Below, in pieces: positions 1 through 11,312 of a DNA stretch of 64,000 nucleotides (the stretch's first letter is position 1; each line of letters opens with the position of its first letter). Made by a program: the position numbers and the translations under genes. The notes beneath the pieces were generated by a model. That model searched no databases. It was not told the DNA's origin and was given only the letters and a program-made list of their open reading frames with translations. This stretch comes from Gonatopus flavifemur. Its lineage: Eukaryota; Arthropoda; Insecta; Hymenoptera; Dryinidae. Where the stretch lies: positions 7,192,001 to 7,256,000 of the forward strand of contig JAFFJZ010000007.1 in NCBI GenBank assembly GCA_018340375.1. Reading direction: 5' to 3'.

Positions 1-1276
1 ACTCCAAGGAATTTAGAGAGCGATTTCGAGTTTTTTCATCAGGGAACCTCAAGTAACACCAGATATTTCAAATGATTATCAGGCTACAAATGTAGAGACA
101 CTTTTAACTCCAATTCACTGCGGAGGATGACAACAATTTTTCACGATAATAAAGTTCAAGTCTTTCCATTTTACTTGTAGAATACATCTATGCAGTACGG
201 TTCACGAATTTTGCGTGCTGTGTATGTATTTTCATACAATGTTGCTGTTCAAAAAAATTTTCTGTCCTACACTGATAATCAGTGTACAATTCTAGAAATA
301 TTTTTTCATTATCACATATTTAAAATTTTCATTTTGTACGTATATTACGAGAAAAGTTTGCACGAACTTTCATACGGCTTGGCTGTCGCTTGAAGATCCG
401 CACAGTGCTTATGAAGACTTCTTTGGTTTGGCCAATCGAGAAACTTCTTCATAGCTTAGAGGCATCACGCTACATTACCGGAGCAGAGAGCATGCGTTCA
501 CTTCCTGTTGCGATTGATTTTTTCTTTCAACCTGTTATGAGAATTCATTCTGAACTCATACTCTCATAATAAAACCAATACTTTATGAATCGCTATTCAT
601 CATTGACTGTTTTTGATATATTCTCTTCCATAAATGCCTCATTGTATTTTTGAAATAAGCTCTATTTTCGTTGACAATCCTCCATGCGTTCACCTGCGAA
701 AAACCCTGCCTGGTGGAAACGGGGATGTTTTGGATCGATTTGGATAGGATTACAATTCGTTTACGGATTACGAATCATTGGGAAAAATTACAAGTTCGTG
801 AAATTCGACAATATATTATTGGCTGAATGTGACCACCCATATAAAAATTTTTGGGCTCTACCAATACTGACGATAGAATATATTATCAGAATATATTACT
901 TGTTGCAATGTAGACAGACAAGGCTTGGCAATCTATAATTCTTTAATGTCGAGTAACAACAAATAAAATGTTGCATCAATGTTGGTTTTCAACAAATTCC
1001 GTTCGTCAGCCTACCATTAATCCATAGTTCCGCCAGGTTTGGCTCTTTTTCGGCCCACCCTTGGCCCCACATTGACTGAAAGATGGATTCTATGTTCAGT
1101 GAGGATCATTTGAAATGTGGTTGAATATTGCCATGAACTTTGGCCTAGTGTCGATCAAAATTAATTTTCAATGTAGCACCGATCATTGGTAATAGCATGG
1201 CTCAATATTGGCATGCTTCTATATTTTTTTTGACCGAGAGTTTCTCGCGGGTGGTGAGAATTGTATTCGAGAGATA
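1..1276. other. Intergenic DNA, no gene seen
   Basis: AT-rich sequence with short chance ORFs only (none above 84 codons, none with a recognisable motif). I see no splice-bounded exon, tRNA or clear inverted repeat. Confidence 0.5.
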
Positions 1277-1278
1277 TA

Positions 1279-1449
1279 CACTGAGAGAAAAATCGTAGCT
1301 GAAATCGAGCCCAGCATCAGTTTCTAGTTACAGGGGCTATATTATTATTGAGTTAGCTATGCAGAATAGCTGTGATGATAATAATATAAGCACTATAACT
1401 ATAAACTGGAGCTGGGCTCAACTTCAGCTACGATTTTTGTTTCTTAGTG
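1279..1449. mobile_element. Foldback MITE with CACTGAGAG ends, TA target
   Basis: The two halves are near-complementary over almost the whole 171 bp. The left end CACTGAGAGAAAAATCG matches the reverse complement of the right end at 1433-1449, and pairing continues inward through AGTTTCTAGTTA and its partner to a loop near 1358-1378. TA dinucleotides flank both sides (1277-1278 and 1450-1451). No coding capacity. The superfamily is uncertain: a TA target suggests Tc1/mariner, while the CACTG end is also seen in the CACTA/Mirage/Chapaev group. Confidence 0.75.
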
Positions 1450-1522
1450 TAGAAGGCCCAGAGAATTCTCTGAAAACACAGTCAATCGTTCTTTGTTGCA
1501 AGTTACACCAGAGGGCTCCTAC

Positions 1523-1678
1523 CAAGGGCGGACTGGCTCCTGGAAATTGATGTGAAAAATATGCTGACCGGCCCTCAACTAATGAAAGAAACGGCCCGGG
1601 TCATAAAATCCCAAAGTCCCAAAGTACAACAGCCCATGTGGAATTTTCCACATTCTCCACGTGGCCAGTCCGCCCCTG
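1523..1678. mobile_element. hAT-type MITE, 8-bp TSD GCTCCTAC
   Basis: A 156-bp element begins CAAGGGCGGACTGGC and ends with the complement of CAGGGGCGGACTGGCC. It is flanked by perfect 8-bp direct repeats GCTCCTAC at 1515-1522 and 1679-1686. An 8-bp duplication with CAGGGG-type termini is the hAT signature. It is non-autonomous, and it landed beside the inverted-repeat element that starts at 1693. Confidence 0.85.
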
Positions 1679-1692
1679 GCTCCTACTGCTGA

Positions 1693-1897
1693 CATAGAGA
1701 TATAAAGGAGGCAAGTATGGAGATTTCACATAGGTGGAAACGTCATCGAAATGAACAGAGAGGAGAGATGAGAGTAACGAATGAAAGACAGTGACACTAT
1801 GGCACCCTCATCTCTTCTCTAGAGAATCTAGAGATCTCTGTTTATTGCGATGACGCGATCAGCCCCAGCTTGCCTCCTCTGGTCTTATATCTCTATG
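1693..1897. mobile_element. Inverted-repeat MITE with CATAGAGATATAA ends
   Basis: CATAGAGATATAA at the left end recurs inverted at 1885-1897. The patches GGAGGCAAG, CGTCATCG and AACAGAGA are also mirrored, giving an imperfect palindrome of about 205 bp. A possible 5-bp duplication TACTG lies at 1684-1688 and 1900-1904. No coding sequence; superfamily not assigned. Confidence 0.6.
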
Positions 1898-2030
1898 ACT
1901 ACTGATCTACATTGTGTATACTTCTCATGGGAAAGTTCAGCAACAAAAAACACTGAGTTGTTTGCAGATAAATGAGGGAGGAACAGGGGAACCCCAATTC
2001 AAATACATTGGAAATTGTGGAATGCGCATA

Positions 2031-2133
2031 CAGTAGGCGTCCGATTTTCTTCCGCTTGATCTCCCTTTTCAACTGATGGAAGAGGAGAGAATTGAAAAGA
2101 GAGGATGGACGGAAGAAAATCGAACGCCTACTG
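2031..2133. mobile_element. Tc1/mariner-like MITE (CAGTAGGCG ends, TA target)
   Basis: A 103-bp palindromic element. The left terminus CAGTAGGCGTCCGATTTTC matches the complement of the right terminus with one mismatch, and TA flanks both sides (2029-2030, 2134-2135). A CAGT start and TA duplication fit Tc1/mariner/pogo non-autonomous copies. Confidence 0.75.
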
Positions 2134-2162
2134 TACTTTTTATACATACTTGGGTTGATTAT

Positions 2163-3482
2163 TGCTTCCTCGTTGGAGGGAAACTTTGTAATCGTTTCGG
2201 AGGACCCAAAATTTTTTTGTCTCTAAATTGAAAATCTCCAAGGCCAAAAAGTTCCTCTCAACTCAGCGAACGATTTTGGTTTTGTGTCTGCCTGTTTGTA
2301 ATGCTTTTTTGTGTACGCGTATATCTTCCATTCCTATTATCCGATCGTAACGAAATTTTCACCATAGTCGTATGTGGTGCTGATAATGGTCCCATATAAG
2401 TTTCAACCTGATCGTTACAGAAGAACGGGAGGGGTGGAGAAAAATGTTTCAAAAAATCGTGATTTTGTGTACACGCAGATCTCCGCTCCCTGTTATCCGA
2501 TTGCAATGAAACTCACTCCGCGTTATACTTATGATCCGATAGTGGTCCCATATGAGTTTCATCTCAATCGGTTGAAAATTGTGGAAATTTCTTCTTTTGC
2601 TATTCGTATGATTTGACAATCCCAGATAGCACAAATGATCTTTTTCATTCCCTAAAGACTTCTTGAAGAAATCTTAAAGAATCCCCATTATTTCAGCAAA
2701 AATGAATTCAAAATAAATGCATTTTGAATCCCCGAAGAATCCTTTAAGAACTCTGAATATGAATTCTTTCTGAAATACAAAGGTGTTCATTAAGAATTTG
2801 AATTTAAAGTATTCATAAAGAATTCATTTTCACTGTCATAAATTGGAGCTCTTTGCGGGGACTCTTGTGCTATCTGGGATATTTCGAAAGCATGCCTTCC
2901 TTATGTCCATGCCATCCGAATGTCATGGAATTTGGAGCATATTCAGAGCACGAGGTGTTTGTTCCACGATATAAATTTCAAGCAAATCGGAATTGAGGGA
3001 AGGAAAGGATAAGCTTTGAATCTCGAAAGGAAATTTGAGAAATTTCGTTAATATCGTTATCATGAAGATATCTTTCGTTCCTATAATTCGATCGTTATGA
3101 AATTCTCATCGTCGTTTTATACAGTGTCCGTAGTAATTCCGTGGGAGTTTCAAGTTGATCGTTAGAGAAAAATGGGGAAGGGAAAGGAAAAATGGAATCG
3201 AAAAAAATTGCGGTTTTGTGACCAGGCATGTCTTTGCCTCTCATCGTCCGATTGCAATGAAATCTATATTTCACTATTTAGTTATGGTCCCATGGCGGTC
3301 TCATATACGTTTCATCACAATCGCTTCAGAAATGTGGAAAACAAATCATTAGCAATGTCCGTTGTTTGACGATATTTTCCAACTATGCTTCCCCCGTGTT
3401 TGTATCATCTGAATTCCGCTGAAACTCACAAAAAAGCATGATGGAACATCAACGAGGAAGCATATGTGCCAATTGACAGGGT
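2163..3482 (+). repeat. Dispersed ~1-kb repeat 'X', copy 1
   Basis: Homologous blocks recur at 33,571-34,540 (same orientation) and 36,068-36,452 (inverted). Shared landmarks include GTGTACGCGTATATCTTCC, ATGCTTCCCCCGTGTTTGTA and the terminal block ATGTGCCAATTG-CAGGGTTTTTTT. Inside each copy a degenerate ~150-bp module recurs: a phrase like ATCCGAT-G-AATGAAA, then a GGTCCCATATGAGTTTCA-type phrase, then a CAATCGGTTGAAAA-type phrase. It appears from about 2,338, 2,498, 3,088 and 3,248. An unrelated MITE interrupts this copy at 2,621-2,879. No open frame spans it; it looks like a non-autonomous transposable element, class unknown. Confidence 0.7.
2621..2879. mobile_element. CCC-ended MITE (CCCAGATAGCACAA), 2-bp TSD AT
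   Basis: A 259-bp insertion with 14-bp perfect TIRs, CCCAGATAGCACAA and its complement. Repeat X at 33,571-34,540 gives the empty site: the insertion separates TTGACA-AT from AT-ATTTCG and duplicates just AT. The interior is a degenerate series of AAAGAATTCATTAAGAATTC-like phrases. Confidence 0.88.
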
Positions 3483-3576
3483 TTTTTTCAGTTTCATCCT
3501 TGGGGCAACATTGGCAAAAAAATTTTTGAATTATTTGTCAATGACGGTCTTTCCCATTGCCATCTCTTCCTCAATG

Positions 3577-3877
3577 TCCTGGTGAAAGGGAAGCGTGTAT
3601 AGAAAGTGGCAGGACCGTAATCGTGAAGTGTGTGGGACGTGGACTTGAACGTATACCGAGCGTGAAGTGAGACATTAAGAGTAGTCCGAACGTATATGAA
3701 CGTATTTGAAGTACGTAACACGTATCGGAAGAAACACCAATTTCATGGAAATCGTGCTTTATATATGGGGGCGTAATTGAACAGTGGATAGGAAGGATGA
3801 CAGAAGTAATAGAGAAGTCATCTGACACATTCTTACGCTTGTGTCACTCTTTTTGACACGCTTCCCTTCCACCAGGG
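3577..3877. mobile_element. CCC-ended MITE (CCTGGTGRAAGGGAAGCG), 2-bp TSD TG
   Basis: A 301-bp element. The left end TCCTGGTGAAAGGGAAGCGT (first C changed to T) mirrors the right end ACGCTTCCCTTCCACCAGGG. TG lies on both sides (3575-3576, 3878-3879). Same terminal class as the elements at 49,600 and 51,829. Interior carries ACGTAT/AACGTA-rich degenerate phrases and no gene. Confidence 0.82.
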
Positions 3878-4036
3878 TGATGAGACTTCATTGAAAAAAC
3901 ACATAGATGATTTGTGAAATGATGTTATCATATCAGGTTTGCGCCGTGCTTGGTTGCCAAGCCTCAGCCATGCTTTGTCTACGTTGCACCATACATACTA
4001 GCGCCAATGGTAAATTTTTATGATGACAATGATATA

Positions 4037-4181
4037 CAGTCGAACCTCTCTATAAGAAACCTCTCTATATGCAACTTCTCTCTGTTTCTCCTCTTCCATA
4101 TATCTTGATAGGAAAGAGAAGAAAGTTCGATATAGAGAGAGAATTCGGTCCCGAGCAGTTCGATATAGAGAGGTCCGACTG
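4037..4181. mobile_element. Tc1/mariner-pogo type MITE (CAGTCGAACCTCTC)
   Basis: TIRs CAGTCGAACCTCTCTATA and its complement (two mismatches) with TA on both sides (4035-4036 and 4182-4183); 145 bp. Internal CTCTCTATA phrases repeat the terminal motif. Ends of this form are common on short pogo/Tigger-like non-autonomous elements. Confidence 0.85.
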
Positions 4182-4686
4182 TATCGTGTAATTTTTACAT
4201 AAATTTTTCACAATGTATGAGATTTTATGAAATTCTGATGTGTATCTGAAACGATTTTCAATGTGTCTCAATGATTTTCTGTGAAACTTTTCATGGTGAC
4301 ATTTATAAGAATAATTTTATTTAATCAAGATAAATTTTGATCATGAAATTTATAACATTCCTTCACATAATCTTTTCACATAATCTTTTTCATAAGATCC
4401 GATGACTTGGTCAAATTCGCATGAATGATCAAAATTCAAGAATAGATTATATTACTGCACATGTTTGAATAATTGTTTCAATCTTCGAGGGCAGAAAATT
4501 TGCTTCGTGGAATTCTTTCAATCGACAATTTACCAAAATTTGAGCATTAGGGAGGTCCCTCAAACGTCGGACCATGTGAATGAAAATTTGCTACTCATTC
4601 ATTCAAGAATTGAGCAATATCTCTAGCCAATTTTTTATGATAAATTCTTAAACCAAAAGAACATTCACGTGTATTTCCCTCCTTAA

Positions 4687-4889
4687 GAGGATACCAGCGC
4701 CGGGACATTAGCCGAATTTATTTTGATATTTTATTCAAAAATGAAGCAAAAAAATCAAAATATCGCTCTATACAGACCAACTTCATCAATTCAAGAAGGT
4801 CGGTATAGAGCGATATTTTGATTTTATTGCTTCATTTTCGAATAAAATGTCAGAATAAATTTCGCTAATGTCCCGGCGCTGGTATCACC
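4687..4889. mobile_element. TTAA-target palindromic MITE
   Basis: Both halves match over about 90 bp: GATACCAGCGCCGGGACATT at the left recurs inverted at the right, followed by mirrored GATATTTTG and ATCGCTCTATAC blocks. Perfect TTAA flanks both ends (4683-4686 and 4890-4893), the target of piggyBac and Kolobok. The GAGG/GGTG start is not the usual piggyBac CCC, so the superfamily is open. Confidence 0.75.
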
Positions 4890-5291
4890 TTAATTGATAT
4901 AAATTTTCTTGAAGGGTTTATTATATGCTCATGGTACAAAAAGTCGTCTATGTATTTCGACCTACATCGTTATTGTTCTAAAGACGAATATATTTGTTCG
5001 AAGAATATATGAATACTCCAAGTCATTGTTGATTACTATTCTGATTATGTATTATCAAAATACGTTGGAGTTTGAATCGTTTATTCAGACAGAATTAGCA
5101 CAAAATGATGAAAAATCACCATCTTCAACAAACTTGTTTTCCTGCACAGCGCAAATGTCTCGGTAATCTCTCCAGAACACAAGCTGGCTGCGATGAATTT
5201 CTTTGGTCAATGAGATTCACTTAGGAACTATGAGTGCATTTTCCTAGGCTCAGATCGAATCCCATTCAATGGAGAGAACCATGACAATAGG

Positions 5292-5340
5292 GGGTGTTTC
5301 CGATAACTGTTCTTGTTCTGAGCAGTTACCGGAAACACCC
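5292..5340. repeat. 49-bp hairpin
   Basis: GGGTGTTTCCGATAACTG pairs with CAGTTACCGGAAACACCC around a 13-nt loop, 17 of 18 pairs. It may be a minimal MITE; there is no clear target duplication. Confidence 0.6.
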
Positions 5341-5377
5341 AGGCATTTGAAGAATCTTCATGAATATCCTGATCGTT

Positions 5378-5764
5378 ACTATCAAAATTTCAATCTGCCT
5401 CTCCAAATATGTAGAACCAGTAGAATGGGCGATTGAGAAAATCAGGAAATACGTGTTGATACGAATTCATTAGGACATGTGAAATTGTGGATACAGTTTA
5501 AAACCAATGGGAACGCCTGATGGAAATCCCGGTTGATACCATTACTATTTCAATGCGGCTTTCCAGATTGGACCAGCAGAATGAGCGATTGAGGACATTG
5601 GATAGTACGTGTTGATACAAATTGATTTCGACATGTAAATACAACTACAAACTAATAAGAACCTACAACGGACTCCTGATTGATACTATCAAAATTTCAA
5701 TCTGGCTTTGCGGATAGGACCAGCGGAATGGAGTATCCAGAACATCAGAGAATACGTGTTGATA
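5378..5764. repeat. Degenerate ~155-bp satellite, left part
   Basis: The phrase ACGTGTTGATACRAATTSATT followed by GACATGT recurs near 5,453 and 5,608, and begins again at 5,753 where it is cut. Each unit also carries TTTCAATCTGGCTTTCC-like and ACCAGCAGAATG-like phrases. The array resumes at 13,066 inside the interrupted unit, so everything between 5,765 and about 13,065 was inserted into it. Confidence 0.75.
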
Positions 5765-6103
5765 TCCTGCTGAAAATGACGGGAAGAAATGGAAAGAAAA
5801 TTTTTCCTTTCCGCTTGATATCGGGTTTTGTACCGTAAAATGCGGAAGAAAACGGAATGAGAATTCATTTTCCCGTTTGGAACTGGAAATGCGGACATAA
5901 ACTTCGACGGTATTGATACGGATTTCTGAGCATAAAATATTACCGATTTCGAACGTATTGCCGGATGAAGTGAATAAGGAAGCCTTTCATTCCGCATACG
6001 CAGATTAGAATTTTGATGGTATTGATAAGAAATTCTCAACCTAATATTGTACCGATTCCATCCGTATTGTCGAACGAAATGAAATGAAAATCCTTTCTGT
6101 TGT

Positions 6104-6212
6104 CCCACACAGCACCACAGTTCCAGAAGAATTCTTGAAGGATTCATAAAGAACACAGTCAGTTCAATAAGAATTCTTCATGAATTCTTCTGGGATTGTG
6201 GTGCTGTGTGGG
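6104..6212. mobile_element. CCC-ended MITE (CCCACACAGCACCACA), 2-bp TSD GT
   Basis: A 109-bp element with 16-bp TIRs, CCCACACAGCACCACA and its complement, and GT on both sides (6102-6103, 6213-6214). The interior is AAGAATTCTT-like phrases related to those in the element at 2,621. It lies inside the tandem array of the large element. Confidence 0.85.
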
Positions 6213-6313
6213 GTCGACCGGAAATGCGGATGGAAATTTCAATAGTATTGATCAGTATCTCCAATCATTGAATTTTGTCGACTTTGTCCGAATTTTCGGA
6301 TGAACTACAGTGT

Positions 6314-6561
6314 ACAAAAAAAAATTCATGGGGGGATCCCAGTATTGTACTGAGAGCAATTACCCTGTACAAGGATCTTTATTCGCATATCCTTGTTTGG
6401 AAATCGTTGAGGAATCTTGTCCACTCATGTAAATTCAGAGAAAATCATAGCCCACCTACAGGGTTCGAACTCACATTCCAACCAGCCTACCGTCTGAAGC
6501 CTAAGACCTGACCGAATGAGCTATTGCGCGACTTTGCAGATAACCACCTTAAGAAAGTACA
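6314..6561 (-). mobile_element. tRNA-derived SINE
   Basis: Read on the minus strand, an A box (TAGCTCATTCGG, 6,512-6,523) and a B box (GAGTTCGAACCC, near 6,462-6,473) have tRNA-like spacing. The tRNA-unrelated body runs down to a T9 run at 6,318-6,326. The duplicated hexamer GTACAC flanks the unit. It interrupts a satellite unit between GATGAACTA and GGAAAGTC-like sequence. It is not a functional tRNA: the acceptor stem does not pair. Confidence 0.65.
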
Positions 6562-7053
6562 TGTGTACGTTGGAGTGTTTCTCCGTTTTCATCCGCATAC
6601 GCGAAGGAGAATTTCAATGATATTGACCTGGACTTGTAGTCATCAAATCATATCGATTTCATTTGGATTTTCGGATGAATGGAGTTTGAAAGTCTTTTTG
6701 TTTCCATCCGCATATGCGGATCCCATGGTATCTCTTCGGATTTACAATCATGGAATCATATCGGTTTCAACCGGATGAACTAAGGTGGAAAGTCTTTCTG
6801 TTTTCATCTGCACTTGCGGACAAAAATTTTCATGGTATTGATCTGGATTTCCAACCATGAAATCCTACAGATTTCATCCGGATGTTCGAAAGAATAAAGG
6901 TGGGAAGTCTTCCAGTTTTCATCCGTAGATGCAGATGAAAATTTGAATGGTATCTTCCCATGGTTCTTCGCATGGGAATGGAGTGGGTCGCATTGGTCTT
7001 CACATGTGGATCGATGGGATGACGTGGGTCTTTGCATGGGAATCAAGTGGGTT

Positions 7054-7145
7054 CCCACTGAGCACAATTGCTGCAATATTACTGCAATATTTCAATATTG
7101 CTGTAATATTACTGTGATATTGCTGCGATATTTGTGCTGAGTGGG
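7054..7145. mobile_element. CCC-ended MITE (CCCACTGAGCACAA), 2-bp TSD TT
   Basis: A 92-bp element with 14-bp TIRs (one mismatch) and TT on both sides. The interior is six tandem GCAATATTACT-like phrases, so the element is a short internal array between two terminal blocks. Confidence 0.85.
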
Positions 7146-7366
7146 TTGTATGGGACTTAAGTGGATTACATGCGTCTTCAGATGGATTATTGAGCGAAAA
7201 TATTGAGAAATCGATCACTCTAAAATTTCAAACAATTAATTGAACTCGAAACAGAAATACATATCGACTTTCAATTGTAGATCACATTCATATTGATTGA
7301 GTTCGAATATGTCAATCATTCATTCGACACCCGAATGTACCTTGCTCATTCATCATGGTGAATCAC

Positions 7367-7650
7367 ATGCGTTATTCGTGCAAATGTCTCATGGGTCACT
7401 CATGCGAATATATCGAATGGATTACTCATGGCGAAATATTGCACGGGTTACCGCTGCGAGGATACCAAACAGGACGAAAACTTACGTGAATGTAAAACAA
7501 TAATGGAAATGTTCATTGTCTCAAGTTCATGTGAGTTTTTGTTGTGTTTGAAATTCTCATATGGGTAACCCGTGCAATATTCCTCCATAGGTAACCCATG
7601 TGATATATTCACAAGAGTAACCCATGTCGCGTGATTACATGCGAAATAAA
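7367..7650. repeat. Inverted arms at the centre of the large foldback
   Basis: About 85 bp at 7,367-7,453 recurs inverted at 7,564-7,650. Anchors are AATATTGCACGGGTTACC with its mirror, and repeated ATGGGTTACTCATG phrases. The spacer is 110 bp, and this lies near the midpoint of the element at 5,765-9,703. Confidence 0.65.
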
Positions 7651-8022
7651 TTCAGTCCCGAATTCGCGTGGGAAATTTCCCTTGTGAACCAACTGGAAAT
7701 TTACAATGGGATATACACGAGAATATTCGACGAACTCTTGAGGATACTGAAACAGTTCTTTCAGTATTCGAGTTAGTTAATATCCCAAGAAGTGAACTCT
7801 TCTGGGCCTCTTTATGATTTCAGGGATTCGAAAATTCATGAACAATTCTATTCATGTTCTTGAAAAAGAATTCTCCGACTGCTGCATGAGATCACCCGGC
7901 TTGTCAAACTGGATTTTGACGCAATTAAATTATATCCGTGAATCCAATCTAGAACTGAATAAAATGTGCATGCAGTAATTACTGAGCACAAACAACATTT
8001 GTTTGTTTTGCTTCTCAGGGTG

Positions 8023-9703
8023 CAAACTGGGAACTTCCGTTCAATTCTTCAATCCGTCAAAGTGGATTAGGAAAGAATAAATTTTTCTCCGAAAATCCAA
8101 TTAAAACGGAACCAATTCCCCATGTGGTAATCACTCAACAAAACCATAATTTTTCATATCCGCGTATGCAGATACGAACGACGACTTTCGCTCAATCACT
8201 TGGCTTATCGAGCCGTATTTTAACGCAATGAACTCCCATCCGAATCAGAACACCATTATTTTGTTCAGCATTTGCGGATGCAAACTGGGAACTCTCATTC
8301 GACCATGCGGTTTGTTGGCGCGGATTGAAACGTAATCAACTTCTCTTCGCAAATCCAACTTGAAAATGAACCCATTTGGCATGTGTTGATCACTCAAGAA
8401 AACCACAATTTCTTATGTCCGCATTGACATACGTAAATGACGGCTTACGCCTCATCAGCTGGCTTGGCAAGCCGGATTTCAACGAGATGAAATCATATTC
8501 GTAAATTCAACTTTAAACGGAATAAAATTTCTATGCGTTAATGGCGGAATGTGAACACCAGTGTTTTATTCAGCATTTCCGGATGCAAACTGGGAATTGT
8601 TATCCCATCATCCGGCTCGTTGAAGCAGATTGGAACGCAATAAATTTCTCTCCACAGATCCAACTTGGAACGGCATCAATTTGGTTGTCGTCCATGCTGA
8701 TCGGAGCGGTGATATCTTATACCCGTTATTCCGGACAAACTCGAAGGATTTGGTGAAAATTGAAATTCCAGCTGAGAATGGATTCATTTTGCTTCCGGAA
8801 AGTTTCGTACACATTTTACTTACGTCACAAAATCTCACTTCTGCCCTGCGGAATGAATCGTAAAGATTCGCATCTAAATTCTTTCCGTTTCTTCCCGTTA
8901 TTTTCAGCAGGGTGGGGTGTCGGACCGGATTTGAACGCAATGAATTCACTTCCGCGATTCCAAGAGAAAACGGAATGAAACGTACCTATTGTAATTACGG
9001 ATGAAAAACATCACTTCTTCATTCAGCATTTCCGGACGCAAACTGAGAACTGTTGTTCAATCATTCGATCCGTCGACCCGGATCCAAACACAATAACTTT
9101 CTTTCCGCAAATCCAACTCGAAGCGGAACTGATTCCTCATGTATCAATTACTGAACAAAACCATCATTTTTCATGTCCGTGTTCACAGATGTAAACGACA
9201 AGATTTTTTCAATTGAGTGGGGTGTTGGACCGGACTTAGACGCGATAAATTCACTTCCCCAATTCCAAGAAGAAACGAAATGAAACGTACCTACCGTAAT
9301 TACGGAAGGAAAGAATCACCTCTCCATTCAGCATTTCCGGATGCAAACTGAAAACTATTGTTCAATCACTCGATCCGTTGACACGGATTCGAACGCAATA
9401 ACTTTCTTTCCGCAAATCCAACTTGGAACGCAATCAGTCAAGTCGTCGTATATGCTGATCAAAACGGTAATACTTCAAACCTGCCATTTCGGACAAAACC
9501 AAAGGATTCGATGAAAAATTGCAATTCCTCATCACAACGCATTCATTTCATTCTAGTTGATCCAGTTGCATTCCTTCTCCGACGATACGGAGAGTTTCGT
9601 ACAATTTTCATTTCCGTCTCAATTCTTACTTCTGCCATACGGAACGAATCGCAATGATTCGCGTCTAAATTCTTTCCGTTTCACTCCGTCATTCTTAGCA
9701 GGG
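8023..9703. repeat. ~305-bp higher-order tandem array
   Basis: CAGCATTTCCGGATGCAAACTGGGAA-type phrases place CAAACTG at 8,023, 8,281, 8,586, 9,039 and 9,344, giving spacings of 258, 305, 453 and 305 bp. The 453 spacing is about one and a half units. A second block (TCTAAATTCTTTCCGTTT) ends near 8,912 and 9,703. No gene is encoded. Confidence 0.7.
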
Positions 9704-9740
9704 TACGGACTGATTCTGATTCATCGTGAAGTAACCAGTC

Positions 9741-10230
9741 TTACGACTGGTTTGATGAAACCCTCCACCCCTGTCTATTATCCGCCAAACGTTTGATCAC
9801 TACATATCTACCACATCCCTTGTCTTGTACGATTTGCTTCATATAACTTGATCTAGGTCTACCTTCACCAGTTTTACCATTCATTTTCCCTTCCAATATT
9901 GTTTCCAATGAACTCTCATGCCGCAATGTGTGTCCTATAAGATTGCTCCTCCTTTTCACGATGTGTTTCATAAGATTTTTTTTCATTTATCTGGTCGAGT
10001 ACTTCTTCATTTTTGACTTTGTCTATCCATTTTATTCTGAGCATCCCCCTTCAACGCCACATTTCAAAAGCTTCAAGTATCCGTTGATCAGTTTTCCCCA
10101 TTGTCCAAGTTTCGCAACCATATAATGCTGTGCTCCAAACGTAACTTTTCAAGAATTTCTTCCTTACTTCCAAGTTTATATTTTTTGAGCATAATGACTG
10201 TTTCTTTCGGTAAAAAGCCTGTTTCCCTTG
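9741..10230 (-). pseudogene. RTE LINE ORF, C-terminal segment
   Basis: The minus-strand frame at 9,741-9,986 carries the terminal domain with the KHIVKRRSNLIGHTLRHES and GEGRPRSSYMKQ blocks, matching the end of the plus-strand copy. Upstream, to about 10,230, homology continues (the QKKQLL and YVWSTALYGCE region) in shifted frames. It is a broken continuation of the reverse-transcriptase ORF. Confidence 0.75.
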
Positions 10231-10244
10231 TGCTATTCTTGCTC

Positions 10245-11312
10245 TTATATCTCTTCGCTTTTGCCGTTTTCTGTAATTATGCTTCCTAGATATTTGAATT
10301 GTTTCACCTGTTCAATTGTCTCGGTATCTATTTTGATTTTCGTTCTTCTAGCTGTTTTCGCTGCTGTACACATCATGAATTTTGTTTTGTCTTTATTTAT
10401 ATTCATACAATGGTTTTCCAATAATATTGTTCTCATAGTGTTGAGAATATTTTCCAACTCAGTACTACTCGTAACAAGTATAGCTATGCCATCCGCGGAT
10501 CTCAACATACTTATATCTTCTCCCTGAATCTGTAATTTCGATTGAATTTCTTCCTTCACTTCGTTCATTGCTTCTTCTATATATAAATTGAAAATCAGTG
10601 GCAATAATGAGCATCCTTGTCTCACCCCTCTTCTTATTTGTGCTTCCCCTTCCTGACCCTCTGTGTCTATTATTGCACTATGATTCTTATATAATTCGTA
10701 TATCATTCTTCTATCTTTATACTTTATTCCCACCCTCTTCAGGATCGCAAACATCTTCTCCCAGTCCACATTATCGAAAGCCTTTTGTATATCTACAAAA
10801 CCTATGTACACAGATTTCTTCAGCGCTATTCTTTTCTCTATTACTGCCCTGAGTGCTAAAATTGCTTCTCGCGTTCCCCTATTTTTTCTAAAACCAAACT
10901 GATCTTCTGCCAATCTAATCTCTATTTTATTTTCCATCCTCCTGTATATAATTTTGGTCAGTATCTTCGAAGCATGTGAAGTTAAACTGATCGTTCTGTA
11001 GTTCTCGCATTTGTCTGCCCCTTGTTTTTTCGGGATAGCGACAATTTTATTTTTTTGGAAATCTTCCGGTACTTCGCCTTTTTCGTACATATCTGTAATC
11101 AATTCAAACAGTGCGTCACGAATTGCTCCACTGGGGGCTTTTATAAGGTCCGCACTTATGCCATCTATGCCTGGTGCTTTATTATTTTTCAATTCTTTCA
11201 CAGCCTTGTCGAATTCTGATCTCAATATCGAATCTCCCAATTCTTTCTTATCTACATCCTCCTCCTTCTCTAAAAGTGCTATATCATCTTTTCCTCTATA
11301 CAAGTCTCCCAA
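10245..11312 (-). pseudogene. RTE LINE reverse transcriptase, catalytic site mutated
   Basis: A 355-codon open segment of the LINE polyprotein. In order it shows NNKAPGIDGISADLIKAP (RT motif 1), CENYRTISLTSHASKILT, EDQFGFRKNRGTREAI, VYIGFVDIQKAFDNVDWEK (motif A with Asp), RRGVRQGCSL (motif B) and the thumb. Motif C, FADD in the plus-strand copy, reads SADG here (10,488-10,499), so a catalytic Asp and the Phe are lost. It has no start of its own; the frame is a piece of a longer ORF ending in the EN domain upstream. Confidence 0.88.

Larger units (their letters stand above)
5765..9703. mobile_element. Large CCC-ended foldback element built of tandem repeats
   Basis: The left terminus TCCTGCTGAAAATGACGG matches the complement of the right terminus (CCCTGCTAAGAATGACGG), with TA on both sides (5763-5764, 9704-9705). 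These are the ends seen on the small elements at 46,282 and 48,018. The left arm is a tandem array of ~115-135-bp units (TTTTCATCCGCATATGCGGA, ATTTCAATGGTATTGATC). The right arm is a ~305-bp array, and a mirrored pair of blocks sits at the centre (7,367-7,650). No transposase is present. Nested inside are MITEs at 6,104 and 7,054 and a SINE at 6,314. An alternative reading is a satellite whose ends happen to resemble these TIRs. Confidence 0.6.

Noticed and set aside
6452..6530. A functional tRNA gene
   Set aside because: A and B boxes are present, but the acceptor and anticodon stems do not pair and a SINE-like body and tail follow.
8608..8949. A 113-codon minus-strand ORF
   Set aside because: It lies across the 305-bp tandem array and is not maintained in the neighbouring units.
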